From contig DASRJE010000165.1 of the NCBI GenBank assembly GCA_035649635.1, forward strand, positions 1 through 64,000: 64,000 nt of DNA. The letters are read 5' to 3'. The notes beneath the pieces are model-generated. The model made no database searches. It saw only the letters and a program-made list of their open reading frames with translations, and had not been told where the DNA came from. Of the stretch, positions 51,360-60,411 are shown in pieces. The stretch's first letter is position 1. The number at the start of each line of letters is the position of its first letter. This stretch comes from Gp6-AA40 sp035649635. GTDB lineage: Bacteria > Acidobacteriota > Vicinamibacteria > Vicinamibacterales > UBA2999. Both the position numbers and the translations under genes were made by a program.

Positions 51360-52910
51360 ATGGAAACGACCATGACCGGACGCACACTCCTCTCGGCGTT
51401 CGTGGCAATCGGCATCGTGTGTACGACAGCGGCGGCTTCCGCGGCCACCTGCGAGTCCATCGCCACGCTGAGCTTGCCTAACTCAAAGGTCACGGTGGCC
51501 CAGCAGGTCGCCCCGGGCACGTTCACGCCCCCTGGAGCGACGGGCTCGCCCGCGCCTGTCTTCGCCAAGCTTCCCGAGTTCTGTCGCGTTGCTGCGACGC
51601 TCACGCCCTCGTCTGATTCCGACGTCAAGATCGAAGTGTGGCTCCCGGCAACAGGCTGGAACGGGAAGTTCCAGGCCGTCGGCAACGGGGGGTGGGCCGG
51701 CAACGTACCCTATCCTGCGATGGCCAACGCCGTCCTCGGAGGTTACGCGACCGCTGGTACGGACACGGGTCACGTCGGCGGCACTGCGGCGTTCGCACTC
51801 GGCCATCCAGAAAAGGTGGTCGACTTCGGCTATCGGGCCGTGCATGAGATGACGATGAAGGCCAAGTCCATCATCGACGCGTTCTACGGCAGCGCGCCCA
51901 CGCTATCGATTTGGAACGGTTGCTCGCAGGGTGGTCGTCAAGGGATCACTGAGGCCGTGCGCTTCCCGGCTGACTTCGACGGCATCATCGCCGGTGCACC
52001 AGCGGTGAACGGCGTTCATCTCCACGCGGGTCGTGTGGCCATCAACCGCGCGGTCAACGCCACACCGGCCAGTGCGATCCCGGCTTCGAAATATCCGTTC
52101 ATCCATCAAGCTGTCCTGGCGGCGTGCGACGCCAGGGACGGAGTGACAGACGGCGTGCTCGAAAACCCGGGCGCGTGTTCTTTCGACCCAAAGGTGCTTC
52201 AGTGTTCGGGACAGGACGACTCAGCGTGTCTCTCTCCCGCGCAGGTTGAATCGGCAACGCGGATGTACGCCGGCGCAAAGCATCCGTCGACCAAAGCCCC
52301 GATATTACCTGGTCTCGCGCCCGGCGCCGAGCTCGGCTGGAATGTCATCGGCAACGCACAACCGCTCGTCCTCGCTGTCGATGCGTTCAAGTATGTGGTC
52401 ATGAAAGACAAGGGGTGGGAGGCAACGCGATTCAACGCCGGCACCGATCTCGACCTGGCGCTCGCTGCCGATCCCGAGGACGTGCTCGGATCGACGAACG
52501 CCGATCTCCGGCCGTTCTTCGCGCGCGGTGGGAAGCTGCTGATGTATCACGGCTGGTCCGATCCGCAGGTCACGCCGTACAACACGATCAACTTCTTCCA
52601 CAAAGTGCTTGCGACGCAGGGTGGCGCAGGCGTTGGTTCATCGGTACAGCTCTACATGGTGCCTGGAATGAACCATTGCCAGGGCGGACCGGGAACTGAC
52701 AGCTTCGACAAGGTGAGGGCGATCGAAGACTGGATCAAGACAGGATCGGCGCCGAGCCGCATCGAGGCAGCGCACCTGACGAACGGCGCCATCGATCGCA
52801 CCCGCCCACTGTGTCCGTGGGGCCAGGTCGCGAGGTGGAATGGCACTGGCAGTACCGACGACGCGGCGAACTTCGCGTGCGTGGCGTCGACGGTCGCCGT
52901 CACTCGATAA
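51360..52910 (+). CDS. Tannase/feruloyl esterase family protein, second paralog
   Basis: A 516-residue protein with a signal peptide (about 1-27; ATG at 51372 is an alternative start). The site is NGCSQGGRQG, with a later MNHCQGG histidine and cysteine. It shares long blocks with the paralog at 49790, such as WNGKFQAVGNGGW and GHVGGTAAFALGHPEKVVDF, so the two genes arose by tandem duplication and then diverged. Both are exported; different substrates are likely. Confidence 0.9.
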   Translation: METTMTGRTLLSAFVAIGIVCTTAAASAATCESIATLSLPNSKVTVAQQVAPGTFTPPGATGSPAPVFAKLPEFCRVAATLTPSSDSDVKIEVWLPATGWNGKFQAVGNGGWAGNVPYPAMANAVLGGYATAGTDTGHVGGTAAFALGHPEKVVDFGYRAVHEMTMKAKSIIDAFYGSAPTLSIWNGCSQGGRQGITEAVRFPADFDGIIAGAPAVNGVHLHAGRVAINRAVNATPASAIPASKYPFIHQAVLAACDARDGVTDGVLENPGACSFDPKVLQCSGQDDSACLSPAQVESATRMYAGAKHPSTKAPILPGLAPGAELGWNVIGNAQPLVLAVDAFKYVVMKDKGWEATRFNAGTDLDLALAADPEDVLGSTNADLRPFFARGGKLLMYHGWSDPQVTPYNTINFFHKVLATQGGAGVGSSVQLYMVPGMNHCQGGPGTDSFDKVRAIEDWIKTGSAPSRIEAAHLTNGAIDRTRPLCPWGQVARWNGTGSTDDAANFACVASTVAVTR

Positions 52911-52962
52911 CGCGGCTACGCAACGACGGGGCGGCGGGCATACACTCTCGAGAGGAGGTCGT

Positions 52963-53118
52963 ATGTTCCGTCTCCTCTTCTGTTCGTTTTGCCGCCGGCG
53001 AGACAGCCAGGTCGCCAAGCTCGTAGCTGGCCCGCGAATCTTCTTTGTCGACCCGCGTGTCTATATCTGCGACGCCTGCGTTGCAGTCTCCGCAAGCATC
53101 ATGGAAAAGGCCTCGTAG
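52963..53118 (+). CDS. Stand-alone ClpX-type C4 zinc finger protein
   Basis: A strong AGAGGAGGT ribosome site precedes the ATG. The 51-residue protein is a single treble-clef zinc finger: CSFCRRRDSQVAKLVAGPRI ... VYICDACVAVSASI, with the two CxxC pairs of the ClpX N-terminal domain. It has no AAA+ domain. It ends 10 bp before a Clp-N-domain gene. It might be an adaptor that recruits substrates or partners to Clp, but this is inference. Confidence 0.75.
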   Translation: MFRLLFCSFCRRRDSQVAKLVAGPRIFFVDPRVYICDACVAVSASIMEKAS

Positions 53119-53128
53119 TCAACCACTC

Positions 53129-53734
53129 ATGTTCGAGCGTTACGACGAGCCGGCGCGGCGGACGCTCTTCTTCGCCCGGTATGAGGCGAGCAGGATGGGG
53201 GTGCCTTCGATTGAGACCGAACATCTCCTCCTGGGCCTGATACGCGAACCGCGAGGTCACGCGGGGAGACTGCTTTTGAACCTTCCGCTCGGTGATATCC
53301 GCAGGGAGTTGGAGAGCAGGCGGGCCCACGAGAAGCTACCGCTAAGGGTTGAGATCCCGTTTAGCGCCGAAGCGAACCGCGTTCTTGAATACGCGTGCGA
53401 AGAGGCGGACGCACTGACCCATCGTCACATCGGACCGGAACATCTGCTCCTCGGTCTGATACGAGAGTCAGGCTCCCGCGCCGCGACGACGCTCGCTCAA
53501 CATGGAATGCGGCTGGAAAGCACGCGGGAACAGACACGCGACTCGTCCCTAGCCCCTGCCGCGAAGCCAGTTCCGAGAATCGCTGCGCAGATACAACTCG
53601 AACAGATCATTGAATCCACCCGTCAGCTCCAGCTCGCCATGGGGCGGTATGGCAATTTCGAGGCCGCTCAGCTGGTGGCGGAACTGCTGCTCGATCTGGA
53701 GACGCTGAAGTCGCTTCTCGACGAGCAGCAATGA
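53129..53734 (+). CDS. Stand-alone Clp N-domain protein (two repeats)
   Basis: 201 residues from the ATG at 53129. Two Clp N repeats are seen: YDEPARRTLFFARYEASRMG ... IETEHLLLGLIREP and FSAEANRVLEYACEEADALT ... IGPEHLLLGLIRE. A C-terminal helix (about 165-200, YGNFEAAQLVAELLLDLETLKSLL) resembles the UVR motif found in McsA/ClpC. No AAA+ module is present. It is consistent with a Clp adaptor or regulatory protein. It overlaps the racemase gene by 4 bp. Confidence 0.82.
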   Translation: MFERYDEPARRTLFFARYEASRMGVPSIETEHLLLGLIREPRGHAGRLLLNLPLGDIRRELESRRAHEKLPLRVEIPFSAEANRVLEYACEEADALTHRHIGPEHLLLGLIRESGSRAATTLAQHGMRLESTREQTRDSSLAPAAKPVPRIAAQIQLEQIIESTRQLQLAMGRYGNFEAAQLVAELLLDLETLKSLLDEQQ

Positions 53735-54618
53735 GCAGGAATACCCCACAAGGATCGGATTCCGGCTCCCGACTCCCGCGCTCCGAGTCCCAAGCCCCGA
53801 GCCCCGAGTCCCGGGTCCCGAGCCCCGAGTCCCGAATCGACGCTCCCATCGGCGTGTTCGATTCGGGCGTGGGCGGTCTGTCGGTGCTGCGCGAGATTCG
53901 TCGCGAGCTTCCCGCCGAAGATCTGATCTACGTCGCGGACTCCGGCTACGCGCCGTACGGCGATCGCCCCGAGGAGTACGTCCGCGGACGTGCCGTCGCC
54001 ATCATGGAGTTCCTGCGCGGTCAGGGCGCCAAAGCCGTGGTCGTTGCCTGCAACACGGCGACAGGAACAGCCGTCGATGCGTTGCGCGCTCGCTACGATG
54101 TGCCCATCGTCGCGATCGAGCCAGCCGTCAAACCCGCCGCTGCTCAGACGCGATCCGGAGTGGTCGGCGTGCTCGCGACGACGCAGACGCTGGCGGGCCA
54201 GAAGTTCGCGAAACTCGTGCGCACGCATGCCGGCAAGGTTGAGGTGCTCACGCAGGCGGCGCCAGGGCTGGTCGATCAGGTGGAGGCAGGACAGCTCGCC
54301 GCGTCGTCGACGCGTTCTCTCGTGGAACAGTACGTGCGCCCCTTGCTCGAGAAAGGCGCCGACACAATCGTGTTGGGATGCACGCACTACCCATTTCTCG
54401 ATGACGTCATTCGAGACATAGTCGGACCTTCCGTCACGGTGATCGATTCGGCTGTCCCGGTCGCGCGCGAGCTGCGCCGTCGACTGCAGACGAGCGGACT
54501 GCTTGCGCCAGACGATCGTCTGGCGACGACACACTTCTGGACGACCGGCCCGGTCGAACATGTTCGCGCCGTCATCGGTCAGCTGTGGGACGGCGATGCC
54601 GAGGTGAAATCGATCTAA
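53731..54618 (+). CDS. murI: Glutamate racemase with repeat-encoded N-terminal extension
   Basis: MurI interconverts L- and D-glutamate for peptidoglycan. The catalytic Cys107 (ACNTATG) and Cys217 (GCTHYPF) and the Asp44-Ser45 loop (VFDSGVGG) are present. Residues about 9-36 come from a CCCGAGTCCC repeat inserted in frame after the start. No start codon between the repeat and the conserved region was found, so translation must cross it. The start overlaps the Clp-N gene by 4 bp. Confidence 0.9.
   Translation: MSRNTPQGSDSGSRLPRSESQAPSPESRVPSPESRIDAPIGVFDSGVGGLSVLREIRRELPAEDLIYVADSGYAPYGDRPEEYVRGRAVAIMEFLRGQGAKAVVVACNTATGTAVDALRARYDVPIVAIEPAVKPAAAQTRSGVVGVLATTQTLAGQKFAKLVRTHAGKVEVLTQAAPGLVDQVEAGQLAASSTRSLVEQYVRPLLEKGADTIVLGCTHYPFLDDVIRDIVGPSVTVIDSAVPVARELRRRLQTSGLLAPDDRLATTHFWTTGPVEHVRAVIGQLWDGDAEVKSI
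53756..53838. repeat. In-frame short-period repeat at the start of murI
   Basis: About 83 bp of CCCGAGTCCC/CTCCGAGTCCC units encode Ser/Pro/Glu-rich residues before the conserved racemase N-terminus. It is related to the SDR repeats at 19958 and 20546. Confidence 0.75.
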
Positions 54619-54678
54619 AAAGGCGCTATAAAGCTCCGTACTACGTTTGCGGTGCCTTCGACACTCAGGAGGAAGGAC

Positions 54679-55170
54679 ATGACACGGATCGCGGCGGCGT
54701 GGGCTGCACTTGGATTCGTTGCCGTTCTCAGTGGGCCTGCGCACGCGCAGGGCGTTGTCATGCAGCGCAATCTGTCGCTGGCCATGGCCAAGACGATCGC
54801 CGAGGCAACCCTCGCGGAGTGCCAGGCGAAAGGCTTCCACACCTCGGTGGCTGTGGTCGATCGCGCCGGGCAGCCGCTCGTTCTGCTGCGCGACGAGCAG
54901 GCAACGGTGCAGACCTTGGAGATGTCGCGCCGCAAGGCCTACACCGCGCGAATGTTCCGGACATCGACACTCGAATTCCAGAAGCGCACCAACGATCCCG
55001 AACTGATGCCACAACGCGACGTGAGCGATATCCTTGCGCTCGGTGGCGGAGTGCCGATCCTCGTCGGCAACGAGGTGATCGGCGGCGTCGGCAGCTCGGG
55101 ATCCAGTCAGACGCAGGACGACGCCTGCGCCAAGGCTGGAATTGCGAAGGTGGTCGATCAGCTCAAGTGA
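54679..55170 (+). CDS. Exported GlcG/HbpS-family protein
   Basis: An AGGAGGAAGGAC site precedes the ATG at 54679. A signal peptide (about 1-24, ending AHAQ) is followed by a GlcG/HbpS domain: LSLAMAKTIAEATLAECQAKG, VAVVDRAGQPLVLLR, an AYTARMF helix and GGGVPILVGNEVIGGVGSSG. Family members bind haem or corrinoid-like ligands or accompany glycolate oxidase. The ligand is not certain. Its stop touches the VWFA gene start. Confidence 0.82.
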   Translation: MTRIAAAWAALGFVAVLSGPAHAQGVVMQRNLSLAMAKTIAEATLAECQAKGFHTSVAVVDRAGQPLVLLRDEQATVQTLEMSRRKAYTARMFRTSTLEFQKRTNDPELMPQRDVSDILALGGGVPILVGNEVIGGVGSSGSSQTQDDACAKAGIAKVVDQLK

Positions 55171-56213
55171 TGGGCGCGGTGGGCGCACGGCCGGTTGTTG
55201 CATTCGCGTGGCTGGCGCTCTGTCCGGTTCTGGCCTCGGCGCAACGTCCCTTCGTCGAGCGGGTCGACGTGTCGCGCGTCCTCATCGACGCGCGCGTGCT
55301 CGATGACCGTGGACACGCCGTGCTCGATCTCGGGCCCGAGGACTTCACCGTCGACATCGACGGGGACGCTGTGCGTGTCGAGTCTGTCGAATGGATCGAA
55401 GGCGGCGAACGCGACGTGAAGGACGTTCTCGCCGATACTGACGACGAGGGCGCGCGTACGCATGCCGCTCGCCCATCGGAGGGCCGCCTCATCGTCGTGC
55501 TCGTGCAAAAAGACCTCGAGCCAAAACGGGTCACCGGGCTCATGGTCATGCTTAAAGTCATCGAGCCGCTGTTGCAGCAGATTCGCCCCACCGACCGCGT
55601 CGCGCTCCTCTCTTTCGATTCACGTCTCCGAATTTGGACTGACTTCACCAATGATGTGGAGCATGTTCGATCCCTTTTGCAGAAACACCTTCTGATGCGG
55701 CTTCCACCGCCGGTGATCGCTTCCGAAGGTCCGTCGCTCGTCGCCAGGCTCGATCTCGACTCTCGCAAGCGGACGGACGATTTCGAAAGGAGTCTTCAGA
55801 TGATCGGCGAAGCGCTCGAACCGCTTCCGGGCGCGAAATCCGTCGTGCTGTTGGGTTACGGTTTCGGCCGGTTCGATCCAAGGACGTGGGGGGCGACCAT
55901 GATGCCCTCGTATGATGACGCGCGCACTGCACTTCAGCAGGCGCGCGCGTCAGTGTTCTCGTTGAACGTCACGCAGGCGAATTTCAACTCGCTCCAGGTC
56001 GGCCTGCAAAACGTTTCCGCCGCGACGGGAGGCTTCTACGCCAGCACCTACGAGTTCCCGGCGCTCGCGATGGAGCGGGTCGTTCACGCGCTGCGGGGCT
56101 ACTATGTCCTGTTCGTGGACAAGCCAGGGACAAAGGCAGGTCAGCATCGCATCGACGTTCATCTCACCAGGCGCGACGGCACCGTGTTCGCGCGGAGTAG
56201 TTACGTCGACTGA
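55170..56213 (+). CDS. Secreted VWFA-related protein (TIGR03436-type)
   Basis: The ATG at 55170 overlaps the GlcG stop (TGATG). The 347-residue protein has a signal peptide (about 1-25). The N-terminal strand VDVSRVLIDARVLDDRGHAVLDLGPEDFTVDIDG matches the TIGR03436 opening. The following VWFA domain contains RLIVVLVQKDLEPKR, a DRVALLSFDSRLRIWTDF strand and a GAKSVVLLGYGFG region. A typical DxSxS MIDAS motif is not clear, so metal-dependent adhesion is uncertain. Confidence 0.8.
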   Translation: MGAVGARPVVAFAWLALCPVLASAQRPFVERVDVSRVLIDARVLDDRGHAVLDLGPEDFTVDIDGDAVRVESVEWIEGGERDVKDVLADTDDEGARTHAARPSEGRLIVVLVQKDLEPKRVTGLMVMLKVIEPLLQQIRPTDRVALLSFDSRLRIWTDFTNDVEHVRSLLQKHLLMRLPPPVIASEGPSLVARLDLDSRKRTDDFERSLQMIGEALEPLPGAKSVVLLGYGFGRFDPRTWGATMMPSYDDARTALQQARASVFSLNVTQANFNSLQVGLQNVSAATGGFYASTYEFPALAMERVVHALRGYYVLFVDKPGTKAGQHRIDVHLTRRDGTVFARSSYVD

Positions 56214-56246
56214 ACCCTCGACACTTACCGTGAGGATCTCTCCGTC

Positions 56247-56723
56247 ATGACCAAATCGGATCCGCTTCGCGATCAACTGATTCGTTTCCTCGATTGGCAC
56301 GAAGCGCACGTCGACTTCGAGGGAGCGATTAAAGGCATTCCGCCGGACAAGCGCGGGGCTACGCCTTCCGGGTTCCCACATTCGCCGTGGCAGCTCCTGG
56401 AGCACCTGCGTATTGCCCAGGAGGACATTTACGACTTTTGCGTGAACCCGAATTACCAGGAGATGAAGTGGCCGGACGACTACTGGCCGGACAGCGCGCC
56501 GCCGACACCGACGGCGTGGGATCAGAGTGTCGCCGCGTACCGTCGCGACAACGACAAGATGAAAGAGTTGGTTCGCACCCAACCCGATCTGTTTGCGCGA
56601 ATCCCGCACGGGACAAGTCCACACCAGACGTACATTCGTTCGGTTCTCCTCGTGGCCGATCATGCCGCCTACCACCTCGGGCAGATCGTGCTTGCGCGAC
56701 GGATGTTGGGAATCTGGCCTTGA
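56247..56723 (+). CDS. DinB-family protein
   Basis: A 158-residue four-helix bundle of the DinB/YfiT superfamily. The three metal-ligand histidines are visible: His53 in LLEHLR, and His139 and His143 in LVADHAAYHLGQ. These proteins are thiol-dependent transferases or hydrolases with unknown substrates in most bacteria. It is 33 bp downstream of the VWFA gene. Confidence 0.85.
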   Translation: MTKSDPLRDQLIRFLDWHEAHVDFEGAIKGIPPDKRGATPSGFPHSPWQLLEHLRIAQEDIYDFCVNPNYQEMKWPDDYWPDSAPPTPTAWDQSVAAYRRDNDKMKELVRTQPDLFARIPHGTSPHQTYIRSVLLVADHAAYHLGQIVLARRMLGIWP

Positions 56724-56725
56724 CG

Positions 56726-56750
56726 GTGGGTCTACAAAAGCAAGACCCGC
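56726..56750. repeat. GTGGGTCT/AGACCCGC hairpin (family copy 3)
   Basis: GTGGGTCT (56726-56733) and AGACCCGC (56743-56750) form an 8-bp stem with one G-T wobble, just after the DinB gene. It matches the hairpin family at 11806 and 27177. Confidence 0.45.
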
Positions 56751-56813
56751 TCTACGCTGCAAGGGAGTCAATCTTCGGCCCAGGCCGGGCCCTGTTCTTT
56801 GACCCGGCGACAA

Positions 56814-57998
56814 TCAACTCTCTTTCACATTCACCCGCGCACCGTCCATCAACGTATCCGGCGGGTGCAGCACGATCGTGGCCCCGGCCTCGAGTCCTGC
56901 GGTGATCTGTCCCTCGTTCTCATTGCGCTGGCCGAGTTGTACCGCCTGCCGGCGCACGTGACCTTCCTCGACGACGAAAACGGCCCAGCCCTCGCCCTGA
57001 CGGAACAATGCCCCTACGGGAACCTTGAGTACGTCGTCGGCCTTCCAGAGCACGACGCGCACCTCGACGCGGTAGCCGTCACCCAATCGAGCGGCGTCCG
57101 CCAGGCTCACGAAATCGACGATGACGTTGACACGCTGCTCTTCGACGCCAAGGGCCGAGACCTTCATGAACCCTGACGGTTCGACCCGCCGCACCTTTCC
57201 GTGCAACGCGTGACTACCGCCCCATTGTTCGATGAGGACTTCTGCGCCCGGCGACACGCGTACGGCATCAGTGGAAAGAAGGTCGGCGACGATTTCCTTG
57301 CGCTCCGGCTCGCCGAGCTCGAGCAGCGGCTCGCCGACCGGCACCACGCCTTCGCTTTCACGCAACCGCTTCAGGACGGTACCGTCGACTGGGGCAAGGA
57401 CGTCGACCGATCGTCCCGAGCTACTCGGGGCTGACAGGCGCGCGCGCGCGAGCTGCAGCTCGTACTCGGTGCGCCGCTCGGTGAACTCGGCCGCCCGCAG
57501 GCCATCTTCGGCGGTGGCCAGCGCTGTTTCAGCGGCCTCGAGCGCATCGGCGGCAATGGCCCCGGCTTTCATCAACTCCTGTTGGCGCCGCAGCGTCGAG
57601 CGTGCACGGTCGAGCGCCGTCGCCGCGCGTTGCCGCTCCGCTCGCGCCTGGCCGACAGCTGCCGTAGCGGCCTCGACCGCCGCCTGGAGCTCGCTTCGCG
57701 TACGCGGATCGAGGAGCGGAGATTCGGCAGGCGCGATGCGTGCGAGGACAGTCTTGCCGCGTGCCACCGTATCGCCAGGCTCGATCTCGATGCGCTGGAC
57801 GCGGCCCGACACAGGTGCCGTGACGAGGAATCTGTCGCGTACCCGAGTCTCACCGTCTTCGTCGACAGTGACCAGCATCGGCCCTCGCTCCGCGTGGGTC
57901 ACGGTCACTTCCATTGACTCTGGCCACAGCGCAGCTGCAACGATGGCCGCGACCACGAGCAGAGAGGCAATCAGGTTTTTGTTTTTGAGAAGACGCAT
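56814..57998 (-). CDS. HlyD-family periplasmic adaptor subunit
   Basis: A 394-residue membrane fusion protein. One transmembrane segment (about 10-24) anchors it. The lipoyl half-domain (SGRVQRIEIEPGDTVARGKTVL) is followed by a long coiled-coil region (about 85-190, ALDRARSTLRRQQ) and a beta-barrel (LDDAV... as the ALDR/SDVV strands). It follows the ABC permease with 9 bp separation, and its role is to bridge the inner and outer membrane in an export pump with the two ABC proteins. Confidence 0.88.
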   Translation of the reverse strand: MRLLKNKNLIASLLVVAAIVAAALWPESMEVTVTHAERGPMLVTVDEDGETRVRDRFLVTAPVSGRVQRIEIEPGDTVARGKTVLARIAPAESPLLDPRTRSELQAAVEAATAAVGQARAERQRAATALDRARSTLRRQQELMKAGAIAADALEAAETALATAEDGLRAAEFTERRTEYELQLARARLSAPSSSGRSVDVLAPVDGTVLKRLRESEGVVPVGEPLLELGEPERKEIVADLLSTDAVRVSPGAEVLIEQWGGSHALHGKVRRVEPSGFMKVSALGVEEQRVNVIVDFVSLADAARLGDGYRVEVRVVLWKADDVLKVPVGALFRQGEGWAVFVVEEGHVRRQAVQLGQRNENEGQITAGLEAGATIVLHPPDTLMDGARVNVKES

Positions 57999-58007
57999 GC
58001 CGCACGA

Positions 58008-60407
58008 TCACTCACGTATTTTCAGCACAGCCACGAGATCAAGGGCGTCGAGCCGTCGTCTCACGAGGAGCCCCGACACCAGCGCCGCACCGATAACTCC
58101 GAGGAACGACCAGGCGACCGCCTGGCGGGACACATGGAGTGGAAACCGGTAGACCTCGCTGTCAATCGATCCCATGATCACCGCAGAAAGACTGTACCCG
58201 AATGCCCCGCCGACTGGCAGCGATACCAGGGTCAGCAGCGCCAACTCTCCCATCAGGATGAGAGAGATTTCCGCACGAGTAAAACCCAGTACGCGGAGGC
58301 TGGCCAATTCTCGGCTGCGCTCCGAGAGCGAGATCCGGGCTGCGTTGTAGACGACGCCGAATGCGATTACGCTCGCAAACACCAGGTTGATGAAGATCGA
58401 CAGGCCAAGGTTGGCCGCAAGAACTTCTCGGAATCGCCGCAGTACCGACCGCTTGAACCCGGTGCCCGCCACCGTCGGGATCTCCTTGAGCGTTGACGAC
58501 AACTCTGCTTCCTCAGCCGAGTCGATGAGCATCAGCGCCCCGGTCGCGACGTCGCCTTCCTGCATCAGCCGATGCAGTGCCTCGATGTCCATATAGGCAG
58601 AAAGACCAAGCAGGTCATCGACCAGGCCGGAGACTTCAACCCGGCGCGTCGGGCGATGGCCCTCGAGAATTTCAAGTGTCACGACGTCGCCGGTTTTGAT
58701 CTCCAACGCGTTCGCCAACGTCTGCGAGAGCACGACTCCACCCGGTGGAAGTCGGATCGGCCCACCGTTCCGATCGACGATGCGCTTGAAGCGTGGAGTG
58801 GGCGGCACACCGGTGATGGCGAGATACCGCTCACGAAAGCCGGCGCGGACGCGAACGGCGACGGTTCGCTGTGGCTCGACGGCGATGACCCCCGGCAGGT
58901 GCTCGAGGTCGTGCTTCGCGGAGCTGCTCCGCGGCTCCACGAAGTTGACGGTCACGTCCTGGCGCTCGGCCTCCCAGAACTGAGTTTGTATGAGCCGATC
59001 GATGACATCGTTGAAGACGAGGCCGATCATCAGGATGGCGACAGCGAACGAGATGCCGAACACCGACGCGCCGGCACGGAACGGGTGACGGGCAATATTA
59101 CGCAGCACCATGCGGCCGGCAGTGCCAAGGTACCTCGAGATCAACGGCGTCTCGAGCAGCGTGCGGCGATAACGTGCAGGCAGCTCAGGTCGCATCGCTT
59201 CGGCCGGCGGTATGCGCACGGCGCGCAGCACGGCGCCAAAGGCTCCTGCCCCGGCCGCGAAAAATGTCAAGGCAGTCGAGCCCACTACGACACGCAGAGG
59301 AACTCCGAACGTGAGCTCTGGAAAGCGGAAATAGACGTTGTAGAGATCGATGACCAGTCCGCCGAAAAACGCGCCACCGGCCACGCCTATGGCGATGCCG
59401 CCGGCCCCGATCACGAAGCCCCATTTCAGGTAGTGCCACCCGATGGCCACGTTGTCGTATCCGAGTGCTTTCAAGGAGGCGATCTGAGGCCGCTGGAGCG
59501 CGAGTGCCCGCGTCAGCGCGACGTTCAGAATGAACGCGGCGACGAGCAGGAAGATCGACGGCAGCAGGATCCCGAAGCTTTGAAGCTGTCTCAACTCGTT
59601 CTGGACGGTCCAGTGTGAGAGCTGAAGGGCGCGCGGGATCGCACCCAACCCGCCGTACGGTTCCAGAATGCGATCGACCTGTGAGATGACCTCCTCGCTC
59701 GATGCACCGGGCGACAACGCAATCACCACATCGTTGAATCCGGCTTCCATGTCGAAGGCGGCAGCGAGCGCCCGCTGGTCCATCCAGAAAATGCCATAGC
59801 GCTGGTCATCCGGCACGAGCTCGCCGGGCCTGATGCTGTAGACGAACTCCGGCGACAGCGCGACGCCGACGATGGTGAGCCGTCGCAACCGTCCGTTGAT
59901 GACAGCCTGCACCTGATTGCCAATTTGCAGGCGGTTTGCGATCACGAAGCCTTCGCTCGCCAGGATTTCGTCCGGACGATTGGCCTCGATCCAGCGTCCG
60001 CGGCGAAGGAAAAGGTCATTGACCCTGGGTCGCCTGTCAGCCGGAATGGAAACCAGCCGCGCGGCCGCCGGCTCGTCGATCTGCTCGAGATCGAGCGTCA
60101 CGCTCGAAACCACTCGCGTTTCCATCGCCGAGACACCGGGGATGGCTGCGATTTCTGCCGCGACGCGCTGGGGCGCGCGCTTGAGCGACGCGAAGAGGTG
60201 CCCGAACCGGTGCCGCTCGTAGTACGCACGTTGCGTCTCGCTCAGCGATGCAAACGTCGACTGGTACATCACGTACATCGCGACACCCGCCGCCACCACC
60301 ATGGCGATCGCCAGCGCTTGCCCCTTCATGCCCCATAGATCGCGGAGGAGCTTTCGGTTGAGGGCAGAGAGCGTTACGAAACGTTTCCAGCCTTCGTTTC
60401 CGGCCAT
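58008..60407 (-). CDS. ABC transporter permease, FtsX/MacB-type
   Basis: A 799-residue permease. An N-terminal transmembrane segment (about 28-48) is followed by a large periplasmic MacB-like core. Several further helices lie at about 270-300, 325-345 and 370-395. A second core and helices follow, up to the C-terminal ELASLRVLGFTRAEISLILMGELALLTL, a classic FtsX-like ending. Two FtsX domains make it a full-length permease that may act as a monomer within a dimer. It is flanked by an ATPase gene (60412) and HlyD gene, all on the minus strand. Confidence 0.9.
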   Translation of the reverse strand: MAGNEGWKRFVTLSALNRKLLRDLWGMKGQALAIAMVVAAGVAMYVMYQSTFASLSETQRAYYERHRFGHLFASLKRAPQRVAAEIAAIPGVSAMETRVVSSVTLDLEQIDEPAAARLVSIPADRRPRVNDLFLRRGRWIEANRPDEILASEGFVIANRLQIGNQVQAVINGRLRRLTIVGVALSPEFVYSIRPGELVPDDQRYGIFWMDQRALAAAFDMEAGFNDVVIALSPGASSEEVISQVDRILEPYGGLGAIPRALQLSHWTVQNELRQLQSFGILLPSIFLLVAAFILNVALTRALALQRPQIASLKALGYDNVAIGWHYLKWGFVIGAGGIAIGVAGGAFFGGLVIDLYNVYFRFPELTFGVPLRVVVGSTALTFFAAGAGAFGAVLRAVRIPPAEAMRPELPARYRRTLLETPLISRYLGTAGRMVLRNIARHPFRAGASVFGISFAVAILMIGLVFNDVIDRLIQTQFWEAERQDVTVNFVEPRSSSAKHDLEHLPGVIAVEPQRTVAVRVRAGFRERYLAITGVPPTPRFKRIVDRNGGPIRLPPGGVVLSQTLANALEIKTGDVVTLEILEGHRPTRRVEVSGLVDDLLGLSAYMDIEALHRLMQEGDVATGALMLIDSAEEAELSSTLKEIPTVAGTGFKRSVLRRFREVLAANLGLSIFINLVFASVIAFGVVYNAARISLSERSRELASLRVLGFTRAEISLILMGELALLTLVSLPVGGAFGYSLSAVIMGSIDSEVYRFPLHVSRQAVAWSFLGVIGAALVSGLLVRRRLDALDLVAVLKIRE

Positions 60408-60411
60408 TCGT

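Noticed and set aside
58572..59618. Long open frame on the plus strand opposite the ABC permease
   Set aside because: No domain signature; the minus strand encodes an intact permease with transmembrane segments.
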